Notes: generated from the letters alone by a model not told the origin. Counted from the stretch's first letter, positions 46,247-55,809 are shown. The stretch: 64,000 bases of DNA from Bacteroides clarus YIT 12056 (GCF_900129655.1 NZ_FQWK01000003.1:519756-583755), one strand, 5' to 3'. Program-made: numbers and translations.

Positions 46247-46942
46247 TTATTCTCTACGTCCCAGGAATATCATAATATAGTAAACAAGAGTTGCCAATGA
46301 ACCAAGCGCGGCTACCACATAAGTATAAGCAGCCGAACGAAGCGCATCTTCAGCCTGTGTATGATTGCGGGCATTCGTAATACCGGAACTGCTCAACCAT
46401 ACCAACGCACGCTTACTTGCATTGATTTCCACCGGAAGCGTAATAAAGCTGAACAGGGTAGTCATGGCAAAAAGGATGATACCGGCCAGCAACAATTGCG
46501 GGAAAGTATTCAACATCAGAATACCGCCCAGCAATACCCATGTCATGATATTGGAAGCAAATGACACCACAGGCACCAACTTGCTGCGCATTGTCAACGG
46601 GGCATAAGCACGTGCATGCTGCACGGCGTGTCCGCACTCATGGGCGGCAACGGCTGCCGCCATAATACTGCTGCCGCTATAAACATCCTCACTCAGGTTC
46701 ACGGTCTTATTGGCGGGGTTGTAGTGATCTGTCAGATGTCCCGGAGTATGAGTAACGGTAACATCATAGATTCCATTATCGTGCAGCATCTTCAAAGCCA
46801 CATCGGCTCCCGTCATTCCGTTACCGGTAGGGATTTTAGAATATTTCTTGAATTTACTTTGCAGATTCATCTGTACCAGCCAGCTGACCACGGCTATACC
46901 GATAAAGATAATCCATTGCATACCTATCATTCCAGTTGTCAT
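46247..46942 (-). CDS. YugP-type membrane zinc metallopeptidase
   Basis: A 231-aa membrane protein. There is an N-terminal span (QWIIFIGIAVVSWLVQM), a cytosolic or periplasmic loop ending in the zinc motif AAVAAHECGHAVQHA (HExxH as HECGH, about residue 100), and then three more spans. The TDHYNPANKTVNLSEDVYSGSS segment before the motif is typical of the family. The substrate is unknown. It is a single gene followed by a terminator. Confidence 0.88.
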   Translation of the reverse strand: MTTGMIGMQWIIFIGIAVVSWLVQMNLQSKFKKYSKIPTGNGMTGADVALKMLHDNGIYDVTVTHTPGHLTDHYNPANKTVNLSEDVYSGSSIMAAAVAAHECGHAVQHARAYAPLTMRSKLVPVVSFASNIMTWVLLGGILMLNTFPQLLLAGIILFAMTTLFSFITLPVEINASKRALVWLSSSGITNARNHTQAEDALRSAAYTYVVAALGSLATLVYYIMIFLGRRE

Positions 46943-47014
46943 AATCTTCTTCTTTTAAAAATAAGTGAATAATGTGTCGTTTCTATTTATATAACAAATT
47001 GTTTGCCAAAAATA

Positions 47015-47048
47015 AAGGGAAACCGTGAGCAATCTCACAGTTTCCCTT
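47015..47048 (-). terminator. Terminator of fur-purA
   Basis: AAGGGAAACCGTGAG pairs with CTCACAGTTTCCCTT with one mismatch around a CAAT loop, 30 bases after the purA stop. Confidence 0.85.
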
Positions 47049-47077
47049 ATCTTTTAGGAAGAATTAGCTAAAATCTA

Positions 47078-48346
47078 TTATTCTTCCGTATAGCGTTCAA
47101 TGGTTTGCCCGCGGTCAGGACCCACAGATACAATCTTCACAGGCACACCGAGTTGTTCTTCCAAGAAAGACAGATATGCATTGAACTCCTCGGGGAATTC
47201 ATCTTCACTCTGCATCTTTGTCATATCCGTCTGCCAACCGGGCAATTCTACATATACCGGTTCAACACCTTCGATATCGAACGGGAAGTAATCGATTTCC
47301 TCACCGTTCACCTTATATGCCACACACGCCTTGATTGTTTCAAAAGTATCAAGCACATCGCTCTTCATCATGATAAGCTTAGTAACACCGTCCACCATGA
47401 TGGCATATTTCAAGGCCACCAGGTCAATCCAGCCGCAACGACGCTTGCGTCCTGTTACCGAGCCGAACTCGTGTCCCAACGTACAAATCTGGTCACCCGT
47501 CTTATCGAACAGTTCCGTAGGGAACGGACCTGCACCCACACGCGTACAGTATGCTTTGAAGATACCGTATACTTCACCAATCTTATTAGGAGCTATACCC
47601 AGACCCGTACAAGCGCCTGCACAGATTGTATTGGAAGAAGTCACGAACGGATAAGAACCGAAATCGACATCCAGCATCGTACCTTGCGCACCTTCGCACA
47701 AAACAGACTTGCCGTCTGACAACAAACCGTTTATTTCGTGTTCGCTATCCACAAACTTAAACTGTTTCAGGTAGTCGATACCCTCAAGCCATGCCTTTTC
47801 CAATTCGGTCAAATCATATTCATAGTTCAGACTTTTCAGAATTTGTTCATGACGAGCTTTGGCGGCAGCATATTTCTTATCAAAATCATGCAGAATATCA
47901 CCTACACGCACACCGTTGCGGCTTACTTTATCCGTATACGTCGGACCGATACCCTTACCGGTAGTACCCACTTTGGCATCTCCCTTCGCAGCCTCGTAGG
48001 CAGCGTCCAGAATGCGGTGCGTAGGCAGGATGAGATGCGCCTTTTTAGAAATATGCAAGCGTTCCTTCAAATTGTGGCCGGATGCCTCCAATGCTTCAGC
48101 TTCCGCTTTAAACAGCGCCGGGTCGAGCACCACGCCATTACCGATGATATTTACTTTATCACCTTGGAAAATTCCCGAAGGAATGGAACGGAGCACATAT
48201 TTCTGACCTTCAAACTCCAATGTATGACCGGCGTTCGGGCCACCTTGAAAACGTGCCACCACATCGTATCTCGGAGTTAATACATCAACGACTTTGCCTT
48301 TGCCTTCGTCGCCCCATTGTAATCCTAATAGAATGTCTACTTTCAT
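47078..48346 (-). CDS. purA: Adenylosuccinate synthetase
   Basis: A 422-aa GTP-dependent enzyme joining IMP and aspartate on the way to AMP. The phosphate loop is LLGLQWGDEGKGKVVD at the N-terminus, and the IMP/GTP region includes GPNAGHTLEF, VGTTGKGIGPTYTDKVSRNG and the C-terminal SVGPDRGQTI. It overlaps the fur-family stop by four bases, so the two are translated as a coupled pair. Confidence 0.96.
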   Translation of the reverse strand: MKVDILLGLQWGDEGKGKVVDVLTPRYDVVARFQGGPNAGHTLEFEGQKYVLRSIPSGIFQGDKVNIIGNGVVLDPALFKAEAEALEASGHNLKERLHISKKAHLILPTHRILDAAYEAAKGDAKVGTTGKGIGPTYTDKVSRNGVRVGDILHDFDKKYAAAKARHEQILKSLNYEYDLTELEKAWLEGIDYLKQFKFVDSEHEINGLLSDGKSVLCEGAQGTMLDVDFGSYPFVTSSNTICAGACTGLGIAPNKIGEVYGIFKAYCTRVGAGPFPTELFDKTGDQICTLGHEFGSVTGRKRRCGWIDLVALKYAIMVDGVTKLIMMKSDVLDTFETIKACVAYKVNGEEIDYFPFDIEGVEPVYVELPGWQTDMTKMQSEDEFPEEFNAYLSFLEEQLGVPVKIVSVGPDRGQTIERYTEE

Positions 48347-48831
48347 TTCTCTTTCTTATGGTTATTATTTTTCTTCTTTCTTTTGTTCGCACGGTCGCAC
48401 TTGCTGCACAGTCCGTACATATACAACGAGTAATGCGTCAAGTTAAAACGACTCAGCTTTGTATTCTCGATAGCCTGCTGCAATTCCTCATTCTGGAACT
48501 CGACAACCTTACCGCACTGCGTACAGATTTGGTGGTGATGCGTATCACGGTTATAGCTTTTTTCGTATTGGGAAGAGTTCCCGAACTGATGTTTGATAAC
48601 CAGACGGGCATTGATAAGTAATATAATCGTATTGTAAAGTGTCGCGCGGCTGACCCTGAAGTTTTCCTGATCCGCCATTAGCGAATAAAGCGTATCGATG
48701 TCGAAATGGCCGTCTATGGAATAAATAGTCTCGAGTATGGCATAGCGTTCGGGAGTCTTGCGATGCCCGTTCGTATTGAGATATTCGGTGAATATCTGCC
48801 TAACCGTATCTTTCACGTTCTGACTTTCCAT
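48343..48831 (-). CDS. Fur-family transcriptional regulator (with purA)
   Basis: A 162-aa ferric-uptake-type repressor. The winged helix is at about residues 20-90 (RKTPERYAILETIYSIDGHFDIDTLYSLM...VSRATLYNTIILL). The His-rich RDTHHHQICTQCGKV metal site and a second CSKC pair follow. A Lys/Asn-rich tail (NKRKKKNNNHKKEK) ends the protein and overlaps the purA start. It could be Fur, PerR or Zur; sequence alone does not settle which. Coupling to purine synthesis is unusual outside this phylum. Confidence 0.85.
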   Translation of the reverse strand: MESQNVKDTVRQIFTEYLNTNGHRKTPERYAILETIYSIDGHFDIDTLYSLMADQENFRVSRATLYNTIILLINARLVIKHQFGNSSQYEKSYNRDTHHHQICTQCGKVVEFQNEELQQAIENTKLSRFNLTHYSLYMYGLCSKCDRANKRKKKNNNHKKEK

Positions 48832-48963
48832 TTAAAGGCGCAGTTTTTTAACAGCCAACAAAGTTAAGTCTTTTTTGCGGAAAGCAAACAAAAAAAGAAA
48901 AATTAATAACGAGAATAGTAAAGTAGGGAAAGAAAGTGACAAGGTGAATACCTTATCACCCTA

Positions 48964-49626
48964 TCACATTTCCACCTCTTCCCTTACCAGGGTATAAAGA
49001 AGCTGTTCGGGTTGGGAAGAAGACTCTTTCATGCCCTCTACTCTCCGGCAAACTTGAAAAGCGTTTTCTTCGCTGTGTTGCATAAAGCGGCGGATGGCGG
49101 TCAGCGCGGCATTACGCACATGGTAAGAACCCGACAGGAATGCTGATATTGCCTGGTCAAGGAATTCATTCTCCACGCGCTCATTCATATCCCCTTTTTT
49201 CATCAACAGGCGGGCAATGGTAAGAAAACCGCAAACCTGCGTATATTCATCTTCAGCCGCAATCCAATGGAAAGACTTGGCAGGAGCATACGGAAGATAC
49301 TGAAAAAGGTTCATACAGGTAAGTTCCGCAATCTCGATGTTCCGGATATTCTCCACCCATATATCCGCAATCTCAGGCAAGAAACTGTCGACCGGCTGGA
49401 GCAATCCCGCCAGTATTTTACATTCACGGATATCCTCTTTCCAAAGAGCCTGCGCCAAGGCATGGTCTTTTTCGTAAGCGGCGGCAATACTTTTGATACG
49501 GGGCAGTTCCACGCCGAAGTTGAGTTTGTAAACCAACCCCTTCTCCCGCATACTTTGAGATACAGCTCCGTTCATGGAGAGACGGAGCTGCGTTTTTATT
49601 TCTTTGAGTTGTTCTTTTAGTTCCAT
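48964..49626 (-). CDS. DNA alkylation repair protein (AlkD-like HEAT repeats)
   Basis: A 220-aa all-helical protein. The AlkD family pattern is visible: SMREKGLVYKLNFGVELPRIKSIAA, then LAQALWKEDIRECKILAGLL and FLPEIADIWVENIRNIEIAE, with HEAT-like repeats to the C-terminus (SYHVRNAALTAIRRFMQ). These enzymes remove bulky or cationic alkylated bases. I start it at 49626 (MELKEQLKEIK), because the longer frame adds a stretch unlike the family. Confidence 0.8.
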   Translation of the reverse strand: MELKEQLKEIKTQLRLSMNGAVSQSMREKGLVYKLNFGVELPRIKSIAAAYEKDHALAQALWKEDIRECKILAGLLQPVDSFLPEIADIWVENIRNIEIAELTCMNLFQYLPYAPAKSFHWIAAEDEYTQVCGFLTIARLLMKKGDMNERVENEFLDQAISAFLSGSYHVRNAALTAIRRFMQHSEENAFQVCRRVEGMKESSSQPEQLLYTLVREEVEM

Positions 49627-49669
49627 AAAATGAGAGTTCTGTAAAATGAAAGTCCTGCTCATCACGTAA

Positions 49670-49857
49670 GGCTGAAAGCCCTTTTATCTTCAAGCCTGGG
49701 GTAGCCACCCCGAGAATATGATATGATTAGCATTACACCCTGCAAGGGCAAAAGATTCACGTGCAAGGCTCTTGCCCTTACAGGGCGTAAAAAGACAGAG
49801 GTTTTTTTTACACCCGGGGAGTTACCCCGGGATATATGTCCCAAGCCTTTCAGGCTT
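49670..49857. repeat. REP-like cluster of GC-rich palindromes
   Basis: GGCT-GAA-AGCC (49670-49680), GGGGT-AGCC-ACCCC (49698-49711), a long pair CCCTG..AAGGGCAA/TTGCCCTT..CAGGG (49738-49751 and 49772-49785), CCCGGGG-AGTTA-CCCCGGG (49813-49831) and AAGCCT-TTC-AGGCTT (49843-49857). The two ends are roughly mirror images, like paired REP elements. No transposase is present. Confidence 0.75.
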
Positions 49858-49921
49858 TAGACCGAAAAATGCTGTGCCTCTGTATCTTTGTACCTCTTAG
49901 CCTCTGCGTCTCTGTATCCAT

Positions 49922-51970
49922 TTAATTGTTTACCGAAGGCAATACCGAATAATCCTTGCCATAACGCAGCATCTGTTCGGCATAACCCTCATCATAAGTC
50001 ACTGTCACATCGGTTATATTGCCGTCAGCATCCGTCACAGCCTCATACTTCGGATTGATAAAGCCTTTATACGGAGCCAGGTTCAGCTTCTTATAGCGTT
50101 CCAATACTTCCGCATGCAGTTCAGGGTCTACCTTTACGGCATAAGCCTCTACCAGCTTATGGGCTGCTTCATAGTCACCCGTAGACTTGATACGCTGTAT
50201 TTCGGCAAGTAACTCGCCAAACAGTTCGCGTACTTTTCCGTAATCGTTAATTACGACATAAGTCTTTCCGTCTTTCTTCACCAACTCCACCACTTTATCG
50301 GCAGCGCCCTTTTCATATACCCAACGGGCGATGAGCTGACGGTTACGCATGTGAGCCTCTTCCACATTATTACCCGGTTCGATACGCACGAGCTGCGTCA
50401 TCAATCCGTTCATCAGGTAAGTATAATACTGAGCCTTATAAGCATCCGCATTCGGAGTCAATCCCAGTTCAACCAATTTCGGATCGGCCACATAATAAAG
50501 TCCGAACAAGTCGGCACGCGCCTCCTCAATAGTCGAGCCGTAAGCTTTCAACGCGTCGGGGTCTACACCCGGAAGCAGCTTACCTGAGCCATGTCCCAAA
50601 CATTCGTGCAGGTCGGTATGCAGTTCATCGGTGGTATCGGCATATTTATCTATCAGCTGCAACTCGGCATCACTATACACAAACTCTTCATTGAAGCCGT
50701 TGCCATGAGCCGCCTTATTGTAGGCATCCGTAATATTACCAATCGTGACGGATTTGGAACCATGATGGCTACGAATCCAGTTGGCATTGGGCAGGTTGAT
50801 GCCGATAGCCGTTGCCGGATAAAGGTCGCCCGCCAGAATAGCGGCGGTGATAACCTTGGCGGAAACACCTTTCACTTTTTCTTTCTTGAACTGCTTTTCC
50901 ACCGGAGAATGGTCTTCGAACCATTGCGCATTACTACTGATAATCTCCGTACGACGGGTAGCTTCCAAATCCTTGAAATTCACCAAAGACTCCCAACTTG
51001 CCTTCATCCCCAACGGGTCTCCGTAGCTTTCGGTAAATCCGTTTACGAAATCGATGCGGGAATCCAAGTCTTTCACCCAAAGGATGGCATAATCGTCAAA
51101 GGTCTTCAGGTCTCCCGTTTCATAGAACTCTATCAGTTTGGCTATAACCGCTTTCTGTTCAGGATTCTCGGCAACGCCTTCCGCTTTCTTCAACCAATAT
51201 ACTATCTTTTCGATGGCCTGACCGTACAAGCCCCCCACTTTCCACACTTTCTCCTGAATCTTGCCGTTCTCTTTCACCAGGCGGCTGTTCAATCCGTAAG
51301 AAACCGGTGTTTCATCTTTAGGATCTTTCATCGCGTTGTAAAAAGCCTCGGCTTCCTTCTGCGTCACTCCGTCATAATAATTACATGCCGAAGTCAGCAC
51401 CAAATCCTCACCGGCAGCCTGGTTCACACGCTTCGGCATTACCTGAGGGTCGAAGATAACGGGAGCGATTTCTTCATAAAGTTGTTCCACCGTCTGTCCT
51501 TCCGCCAGCGGAAGCGTGGATGCATCTACGCTCAAAAGGGCTTGTTTGAAGAATTCGGGAGTAAAGCCCGGCACAAACTTCTCGCTGCCATAATGATGAT
51601 GAATACCGTTGGAGAACCATACCCGTTTCAGATACACTTCCATGGCCTTGAAATCTGCCGCAGTCTTGTCACCGGTATAGCCCGTATAGACAGCTTCCAG
51701 CATCCGGCGGATCCTGAGGTTATACTTCCCGTTCTGGTCAAACAAGATGTCACGTCCCTGCAAAGCGGCTTCCGTGAGGTAATAAACTAATTCTTTCTGT
51801 TTGAGAGACAAGCTCTCAAATTCCGGTACGCGGTAGCGTAAAATCTGTAAGTCTGCAAACTGTTCCACTGTGTAATCAAATTTTTCTGCCTCGGCAGTCG
51901 TTTTCGGTGCTCCGCCGCAAGCTGCCAGCAAAGACATGGCGGCCACCGCGGTAATTAGTTGTTTTTTCAT
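49922..51970 (-). CDS. Dipeptidyl-peptidase III family (M49) lipoprotein
   Basis: A 682-aa zinc peptidase with lipobox LLAACGG (residue about 17). The M49 zinc motif HECLGH (HExxxH) is in TDLHECLGHGSGKLLPGV near 450, followed by the third zinc ligand in EEARADLFGLYYV. It removes dipeptides from N-termini and is probably on the periplasmic or outer surface. I start it at 51970, which opens the lipoprotein signal. It is a single gene, and the AraC-type gene lies just upstream on the same strand. Confidence 0.92.
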   Translation of the reverse strand: MKKQLITAVAAMSLLAACGGAPKTTAEAEKFDYTVEQFADLQILRYRVPEFESLSLKQKELVYYLTEAALQGRDILFDQNGKYNLRIRRMLEAVYTGYTGDKTAADFKAMEVYLKRVWFSNGIHHHYGSEKFVPGFTPEFFKQALLSVDASTLPLAEGQTVEQLYEEIAPVIFDPQVMPKRVNQAAGEDLVLTSACNYYDGVTQKEAEAFYNAMKDPKDETPVSYGLNSRLVKENGKIQEKVWKVGGLYGQAIEKIVYWLKKAEGVAENPEQKAVIAKLIEFYETGDLKTFDDYAILWVKDLDSRIDFVNGFTESYGDPLGMKASWESLVNFKDLEATRRTEIISSNAQWFEDHSPVEKQFKKEKVKGVSAKVITAAILAGDLYPATAIGINLPNANWIRSHHGSKSVTIGNITDAYNKAAHGNGFNEEFVYSDAELQLIDKYADTTDELHTDLHECLGHGSGKLLPGVDPDALKAYGSTIEEARADLFGLYYVADPKLVELGLTPNADAYKAQYYTYLMNGLMTQLVRIEPGNNVEEAHMRNRQLIARWVYEKGAADKVVELVKKDGKTYVVINDYGKVRELFGELLAEIQRIKSTGDYEAAHKLVEAYAVKVDPELHAEVLERYKKLNLAPYKGFINPKYEAVTDADGNITDVTVTYDEGYAEQMLRYGKDYSVLPSVNN

Positions 51971-52069
51971 GTGTGTCGGGAAGAAATAGTTAGTATTAAA
52001 ATGACAAAAGGAAGTATTCCGGAGCAAACGTCTCAGAATATTTCCTTTTATAAATTCAGCTTCACTGCA

Positions 52070-52534
52070 TTATTTGCTTTTCACTGCATTTTTCTTACGA
52101 TAACCGTTAGGAGTTTCTCCTACATTCTTGTAAAACGCAGCATAAAAAGACTGACGATTAGCGAAACCAACCATCGTGCTGATTTCTTCTACATTTTTGT
52201 CAGCATATCTCTTATCTGTCAATAAATGCAAAGCATCTTTCACTCTGTATTCATTCAACAAACATGAGTAGTTCATGCCAAAGCGAGAGTTTACAACCGC
52301 CGACAAATAGCGGGTATTGGTTTGTAACTCTTTTGCCAAATCTTTTGCAGAATAATTGGGGTCTCTGTACTTCTTCTGCACGACAATGATATTCAGTATC
52401 CTGTCATACAGCTCGTCTGCCAGTTCCGGGCGTATCAAGGAACGGTAGGCGGCCTTCTTTTCTTTTTTTTCGCGCAGGTTGTAGGGACGCTTCTTTGTAG
52501 CCTCCTCCTGTGCTTTTTTTTCTAAATCACTCAT
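52070..52534 (-). CDS. AraC-type HTH regulator (154 aa)
   Basis: The N-terminus is Lys/Glu-rich and charged (EKKAQEEATKKRPYNLREKKEKKAAYRSL). The AraC DNA-binding domain occupies about residues 40-145: SAKDLAKELQTNTRYLSAVVNSRFGMNYSCLLNEYRV, then VEEISTMVGFANRQSFYAAFYKNVGETPNGYRKKN. There is no ligand domain, so it resembles the free-standing output domains common in Bacteroides. The target is unknown. It lies 99 bases upstream of the M49 lipoprotein gene on the same strand. Confidence 0.85.
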   Translation of the reverse strand: MSDLEKKAQEEATKKRPYNLREKKEKKAAYRSLIRPELADELYDRILNIIVVQKKYRDPNYSAKDLAKELQTNTRYLSAVVNSRFGMNYSCLLNEYRVKDALHLLTDKRYADKNVEEISTMVGFANRQSFYAAFYKNVGETPNGYRKKNAVKSK

Positions 52535-52779
52535 TGAATTAACTGGTTAGGGTTGTTTAAAAATGGAAATCCAAAGGAGTTTCCCTTAGATTACACAAAA
52601 GTCTAACATTTTTTTTTAATACGCAACTTTTCCCGCACATATTTTTGATATATAAACAACGAAAAAGGTTGAAAAGAAGCGGAGTACGCTCAATAATAAG
52701 ATTATTTAACTTTACTGTCAATTTCACAAGTTATTTAATTGAGTTACACTTCCTTTTGCGTTTTATGCAAGAATTAATG

Positions 52780-52787
52780 TAACTTTG
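52780..52787 (+). promoter_or_regulatory. -7 box TAACTTTG of recQ
   Basis: It lies 27 bases before the ATG at 52815. It makes an earlier TTG start at 52785 impossible, because that would be inside the promoter. Confidence 0.65.
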
Positions 52788-52814
52788 CCCCCGAAAAAGA
52801 TACCGGCACCGCTT

Positions 52815-54629
52815 ATGCTACAAACGCTTAAAACATACTTCGGATACGACAGTTTCCGCCCCTTGCAAGAAGAGATTATCCGTCACATTCTGGATGGAAA
52901 CGACGCACTTGTGTTAATGCCCACCGGCGGTGGAAAATCAATATGCTACCAGCTTCCCGCCCTACTGCGCGAAGGAACCGCCGTAGTGGTCTCACCGCTC
53001 ATCTCACTGATGAAAGACCAGGTAGAAGCGTTGTGCGCCAACGGCATCAGTGCCGGTGCGCTGAACAGCAGCAATGACGAAACGGAGAATGCCGCCCTTC
53101 GCCGTGCCTGCACGGAGGGTAAACTGAAACTGCTATACATCTCTCCCGAAAAGCTGCTTGCAGAGGCCAACTATCTCCTGCGGGATATGCACATCTCACT
53201 TTTCGCCATCGACGAGGCGCATTGCATTTCGCAATGGGGGCATGATTTCCGTCCGGAATATACACAAATGGGGATTCTGCACCGGCAGTTTCCGCAGGTG
53301 CCCATCATCGCCCTGACCGCCACCGCCGACAAAATCACGCGCGAAGATATCATCAGGCAACTCCATCTGAACCACCCCCGGATATTCATTTCCTCTTTCG
53401 ACCGCCCCAACCTGAGCCTCACCGTAAAGCGGGGCTACCGGCAGAAGGAAAAATCCAAGACAATTCTTGACTTCATAGCCCGTCATCCCGGAGAAAGCGG
53501 CATCATCTATTGCATGAGTCGAAGCAAGACGGAGTCCGTGGCGCAAATGCTCCAAAAGCAAGGCATCCGCACCGCCGTCTACCACGCCGGCCTCTCCCCC
53601 GCCCGCAGGGACGAAGCGCAAGATGATTTCATCAATGACCGTGTGCAAGTGGTATGCGCCACCATTGCTTTCGGTATGGGTATAGACAAGAGCAACGTAC
53701 GATGGGTTATTCATTATAATTTACCAAAGAGCATCGAGAGTTTCTATCAGGAAATCGGACGTGCCGGAAGAGACGGGCTGCCAAGCGACACATTACTGTT
53801 TTACTCGCTGGCTGACTTGATTTTACTGACCAAATTCGCCACCGACAGCGGGCAAGAAGGCATTAACTTAGAGAAACTGCAACGCATGCAGCAATACGCC
53901 GAATCCGACATCTGCCGGCGCCGCATATTGTTAAGCTATTTCGGAGAGACGGCAGACCATGATTGCGGTAATTGCGATGTCTGCAAGAACCCGCCGGAAC
54001 GCTTCGACGGAACTATTATCGTACAGAAAGCCTTAAGCGCCATTGCCCGTACGGAACAGCAAATAAGCACGGGCGTTTTAGTGGATATTCTAAGAGGAAC
54101 CATGTCTCCCGAAGTCGTGAGCAAAGGCTATCAGCAACTGAAAACATTTGCCGCCGGACGTGAAGTTCCGGCCCGCGACTGGCATGATTATTTATTACAA
54201 ATGCTGCAGCTCGGCTACTTTGAAATCGCCTACAACGAAAACAATCATCTGAAAATAACTTCCACAGGAAGCGATGTTCTTTTCGGTAGAGCCACCGCCC
54301 GATTAGTAGTAATACGCCGGGAAGAAACGAACGAAACCAAGCAGGGAAGAAAACGCAAGGTGCCCGCTCCCGGCAAAGAGCTGCCTTTGGGACTTCCCGA
54401 TACAGAGAGCGAGGCTCTCTTTGAAGCGTTGCGCAAGTTGAGAAAACATCTTGCGGACGAAGAAGCCTTGCCCGCATACATCGTCCTGTCCGACAAAGTG
54501 CTTCACCTGCTCAGTACCTCACGCCCCGCCACCATTGAGGAATTCGGCAACATCAGCGGCATCGGAGAATACAAAAAGAAGAAATACGGAAAAGAATTCG
54601 TTGCCCTAATACGTAAGTTTAGTGATTAG
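52815..54629 (+). CDS. recQ: ATP-dependent DNA helicase RecQ
   Basis: A 604-aa 3'-5' helicase. Domains run in order: helicase motifs with Walker A MPTGGGKSICYQLP (about 35) and DEAH-box FAIDEAHCISQWGHDF (about 135); motif VI with YQEIGRAGRDGLPSD (about 312); a zinc site C...CGNCDVC (about 370-390); RQC (about 395-500); and a C-terminal HRDC domain (LFEALRKLRKHLADEEALPAYIVLSD). The start is chosen from the -7 box. Confidence 0.95.
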   Translation: MLQTLKTYFGYDSFRPLQEEIIRHILDGNDALVLMPTGGGKSICYQLPALLREGTAVVVSPLISLMKDQVEALCANGISAGALNSSNDETENAALRRACTEGKLKLLYISPEKLLAEANYLLRDMHISLFAIDEAHCISQWGHDFRPEYTQMGILHRQFPQVPIIALTATADKITREDIIRQLHLNHPRIFISSFDRPNLSLTVKRGYRQKEKSKTILDFIARHPGESGIIYCMSRSKTESVAQMLQKQGIRTAVYHAGLSPARRDEAQDDFINDRVQVVCATIAFGMGIDKSNVRWVIHYNLPKSIESFYQEIGRAGRDGLPSDTLLFYSLADLILLTKFATDSGQEGINLEKLQRMQQYAESDICRRRILLSYFGETADHDCGNCDVCKNPPERFDGTIIVQKALSAIARTEQQISTGVLVDILRGTMSPEVVSKGYQQLKTFAAGREVPARDWHDYLLQMLQLGYFEIAYNENNHLKITSTGSDVLFGRATARLVVIRREETNETKQGRKRKVPAPGKELPLGLPDTESEALFEALRKLRKHLADEEALPAYIVLSDKVLHLLSTSRPATIEEFGNISGIGEYKKKKYGKEFVALIRKFSD

Positions 54630-54727
54630 TGATTAGCGTTTAGTGATTAGTGATTAAGTTGTGATGCTATAAACTGTTAACAGCTAACCGCTAATCACTA
54701 ATCGTTAATCACTAATCACTAAACGCT
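54617..54727. repeat. Heptamer-repeat inverted repeat between recQ and the TPR gene
   Basis: A perfect 23-bp inverted repeat (54635-54657 with 54705-54727) is built from copies of GTGATTA. A second, overlapping pair of 15 bp (54624-54638 with 54689-54703) can form instead. It probably ends both convergent transcripts. Confidence 0.75.
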
Positions 54728-54733
54728 CCCTCC

Positions 54734-55585
54734 CTATTTCCTCGTCTGTTGCAGCAGGTCACGCAAATCGGCTTGCGGCACTCCTAATGATACAGCCTTC
54801 TCAAAATCGCGTTTGGCTAAGTCTTTTTTCTTTTGGGCGAGGTAGATTTCACCGCGCATCAGGTATATTTCCGGTTGCGAGCTATCCAGTCTTATTGCCT
54901 CTTCCAGGTCTACCAAGGCCATATCCATGTGGTTCAAGTCTTTCTCTACTCCGGCACGAGCTACATACAGCATGGCATATTGGGAAGAAGACAACTGAGA
55001 AGTTTCTCCCGTGGTTGCAATCATATTGTTCAAGACGCTCAGCGCTTCTTCGTATTTCCCCTCTTTCTGTTCCAAAGTGGCCAAACCGAGGCGACCGTTA
55101 TAGCTGGCTGGATTCACTTTCAACAAGCGTTCATAATCAGCCTTTGCCATTTTATACTCACGCTGCTGCATATAAATATAAGCGCGCATCAGCAAAGCTT
55201 CCTCATTGTTCTTCTCTAAATCCAACACCAGCGAATAATCGGCCTGCGCCAGATTATTACGCCCCAGTTCCATATAAACAGCCGCACGGTTCAGCAAGAT
55301 AGGAACTGCGCGCGGAGCGATATTCAAGGCAAAGTTATAAGACTCCAAAGCCTGCTCGTACTGCCTTTGACGACGCTGTATCGTACCGAGATTGGAAAAC
55401 AGAAGGGCATTGTGAGGATTTGCCGGTTCCAGCTTTAAGGCTTGGCGGATATACTCTTCCGCTTGCGGCAAACTATCCTGTTCCGTGTAAGTTATGGCAC
55501 GGTCACAAAGTTCCTGATAAGTCTGCGAAAATACAGGCATACCGCCTGCCAATAAACACACAACGAGAAAAATCAGCTTCTTCAT
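54734..55585 (-). CDS. Exported tetratricopeptide repeat protein
   Basis: A 283-aa protein with a signal peptide (MKKLIFLVVCLLAGGMPVFSQ) and about seven TPR units covering the rest, for example QTYQELCDRAITYTEQDSLPQAEEYIRQALKLEPANPHN and LNRAAVYMELGRNNLAQADYSLVLDLEKN. It is probably a periplasmic scaffold for protein binding. The partner is unknown. I use the ATG at 55585, which opens the signal. The second 22-bp repeat array lies 80-210 bases upstream. A weak promoter (TTTG and TATCTTAT, 22-base spacer) is between them. Confidence 0.82.
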   Translation of the reverse strand: MKKLIFLVVCLLAGGMPVFSQTYQELCDRAITYTEQDSLPQAEEYIRQALKLEPANPHNALLFSNLGTIQRRQRQYEQALESYNFALNIAPRAVPILLNRAAVYMELGRNNLAQADYSLVLDLEKNNEEALLMRAYIYMQQREYKMAKADYERLLKVNPASYNGRLGLATLEQKEGKYEEALSVLNNMIATTGETSQLSSSQYAMLYVARAGVEKDLNHMDMALVDLEEAIRLDSSQPEIYLMRGEIYLAQKKKDLAKRDFEKAVSLGVPQADLRDLLQQTRK

Positions 55586-55664
55586 ACTTATGATTCTATA
55601 TTTATAAGATAAGTAAACAAGCAAGTGTTGATACAAACCGAATTTCAACATTTACTTAAACCGG

Positions 55665-55795
55665 TTCCAACCGCCGGTATCGGAGATACCAAGCATTGGT
55701 ACGAAGAATACCAACCGTTGGCACAGACAATACCAAGCCTTGGTACAAGCAATACCGGCCGGTGGTACGAAAGGTACCAAGCGTTGGAACGGGAG
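55665..55795. repeat. Tandem array of six 22-bp palindromic units
   Basis: Units start at 55665, 55687, 55709, 55731, 55753 and 55775, exactly 22 bases apart. Each has the form TACCAA-GCN-TTGGTA followed by CGAAGAA or a variant. There are no spacers. The array lies between the cysK stop and the TPR gene. Confidence 0.88.
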
Positions 55796-55809
55796 TTTTT
55801 CCCCGGCAT

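Noticed and set aside
50591..51790. Long plus-strand frame of 399 codons
   Set aside because: It is antisense to the M49 lipoprotein gene, which has intact catalytic motifs; the frame is a by-product of codon bias.
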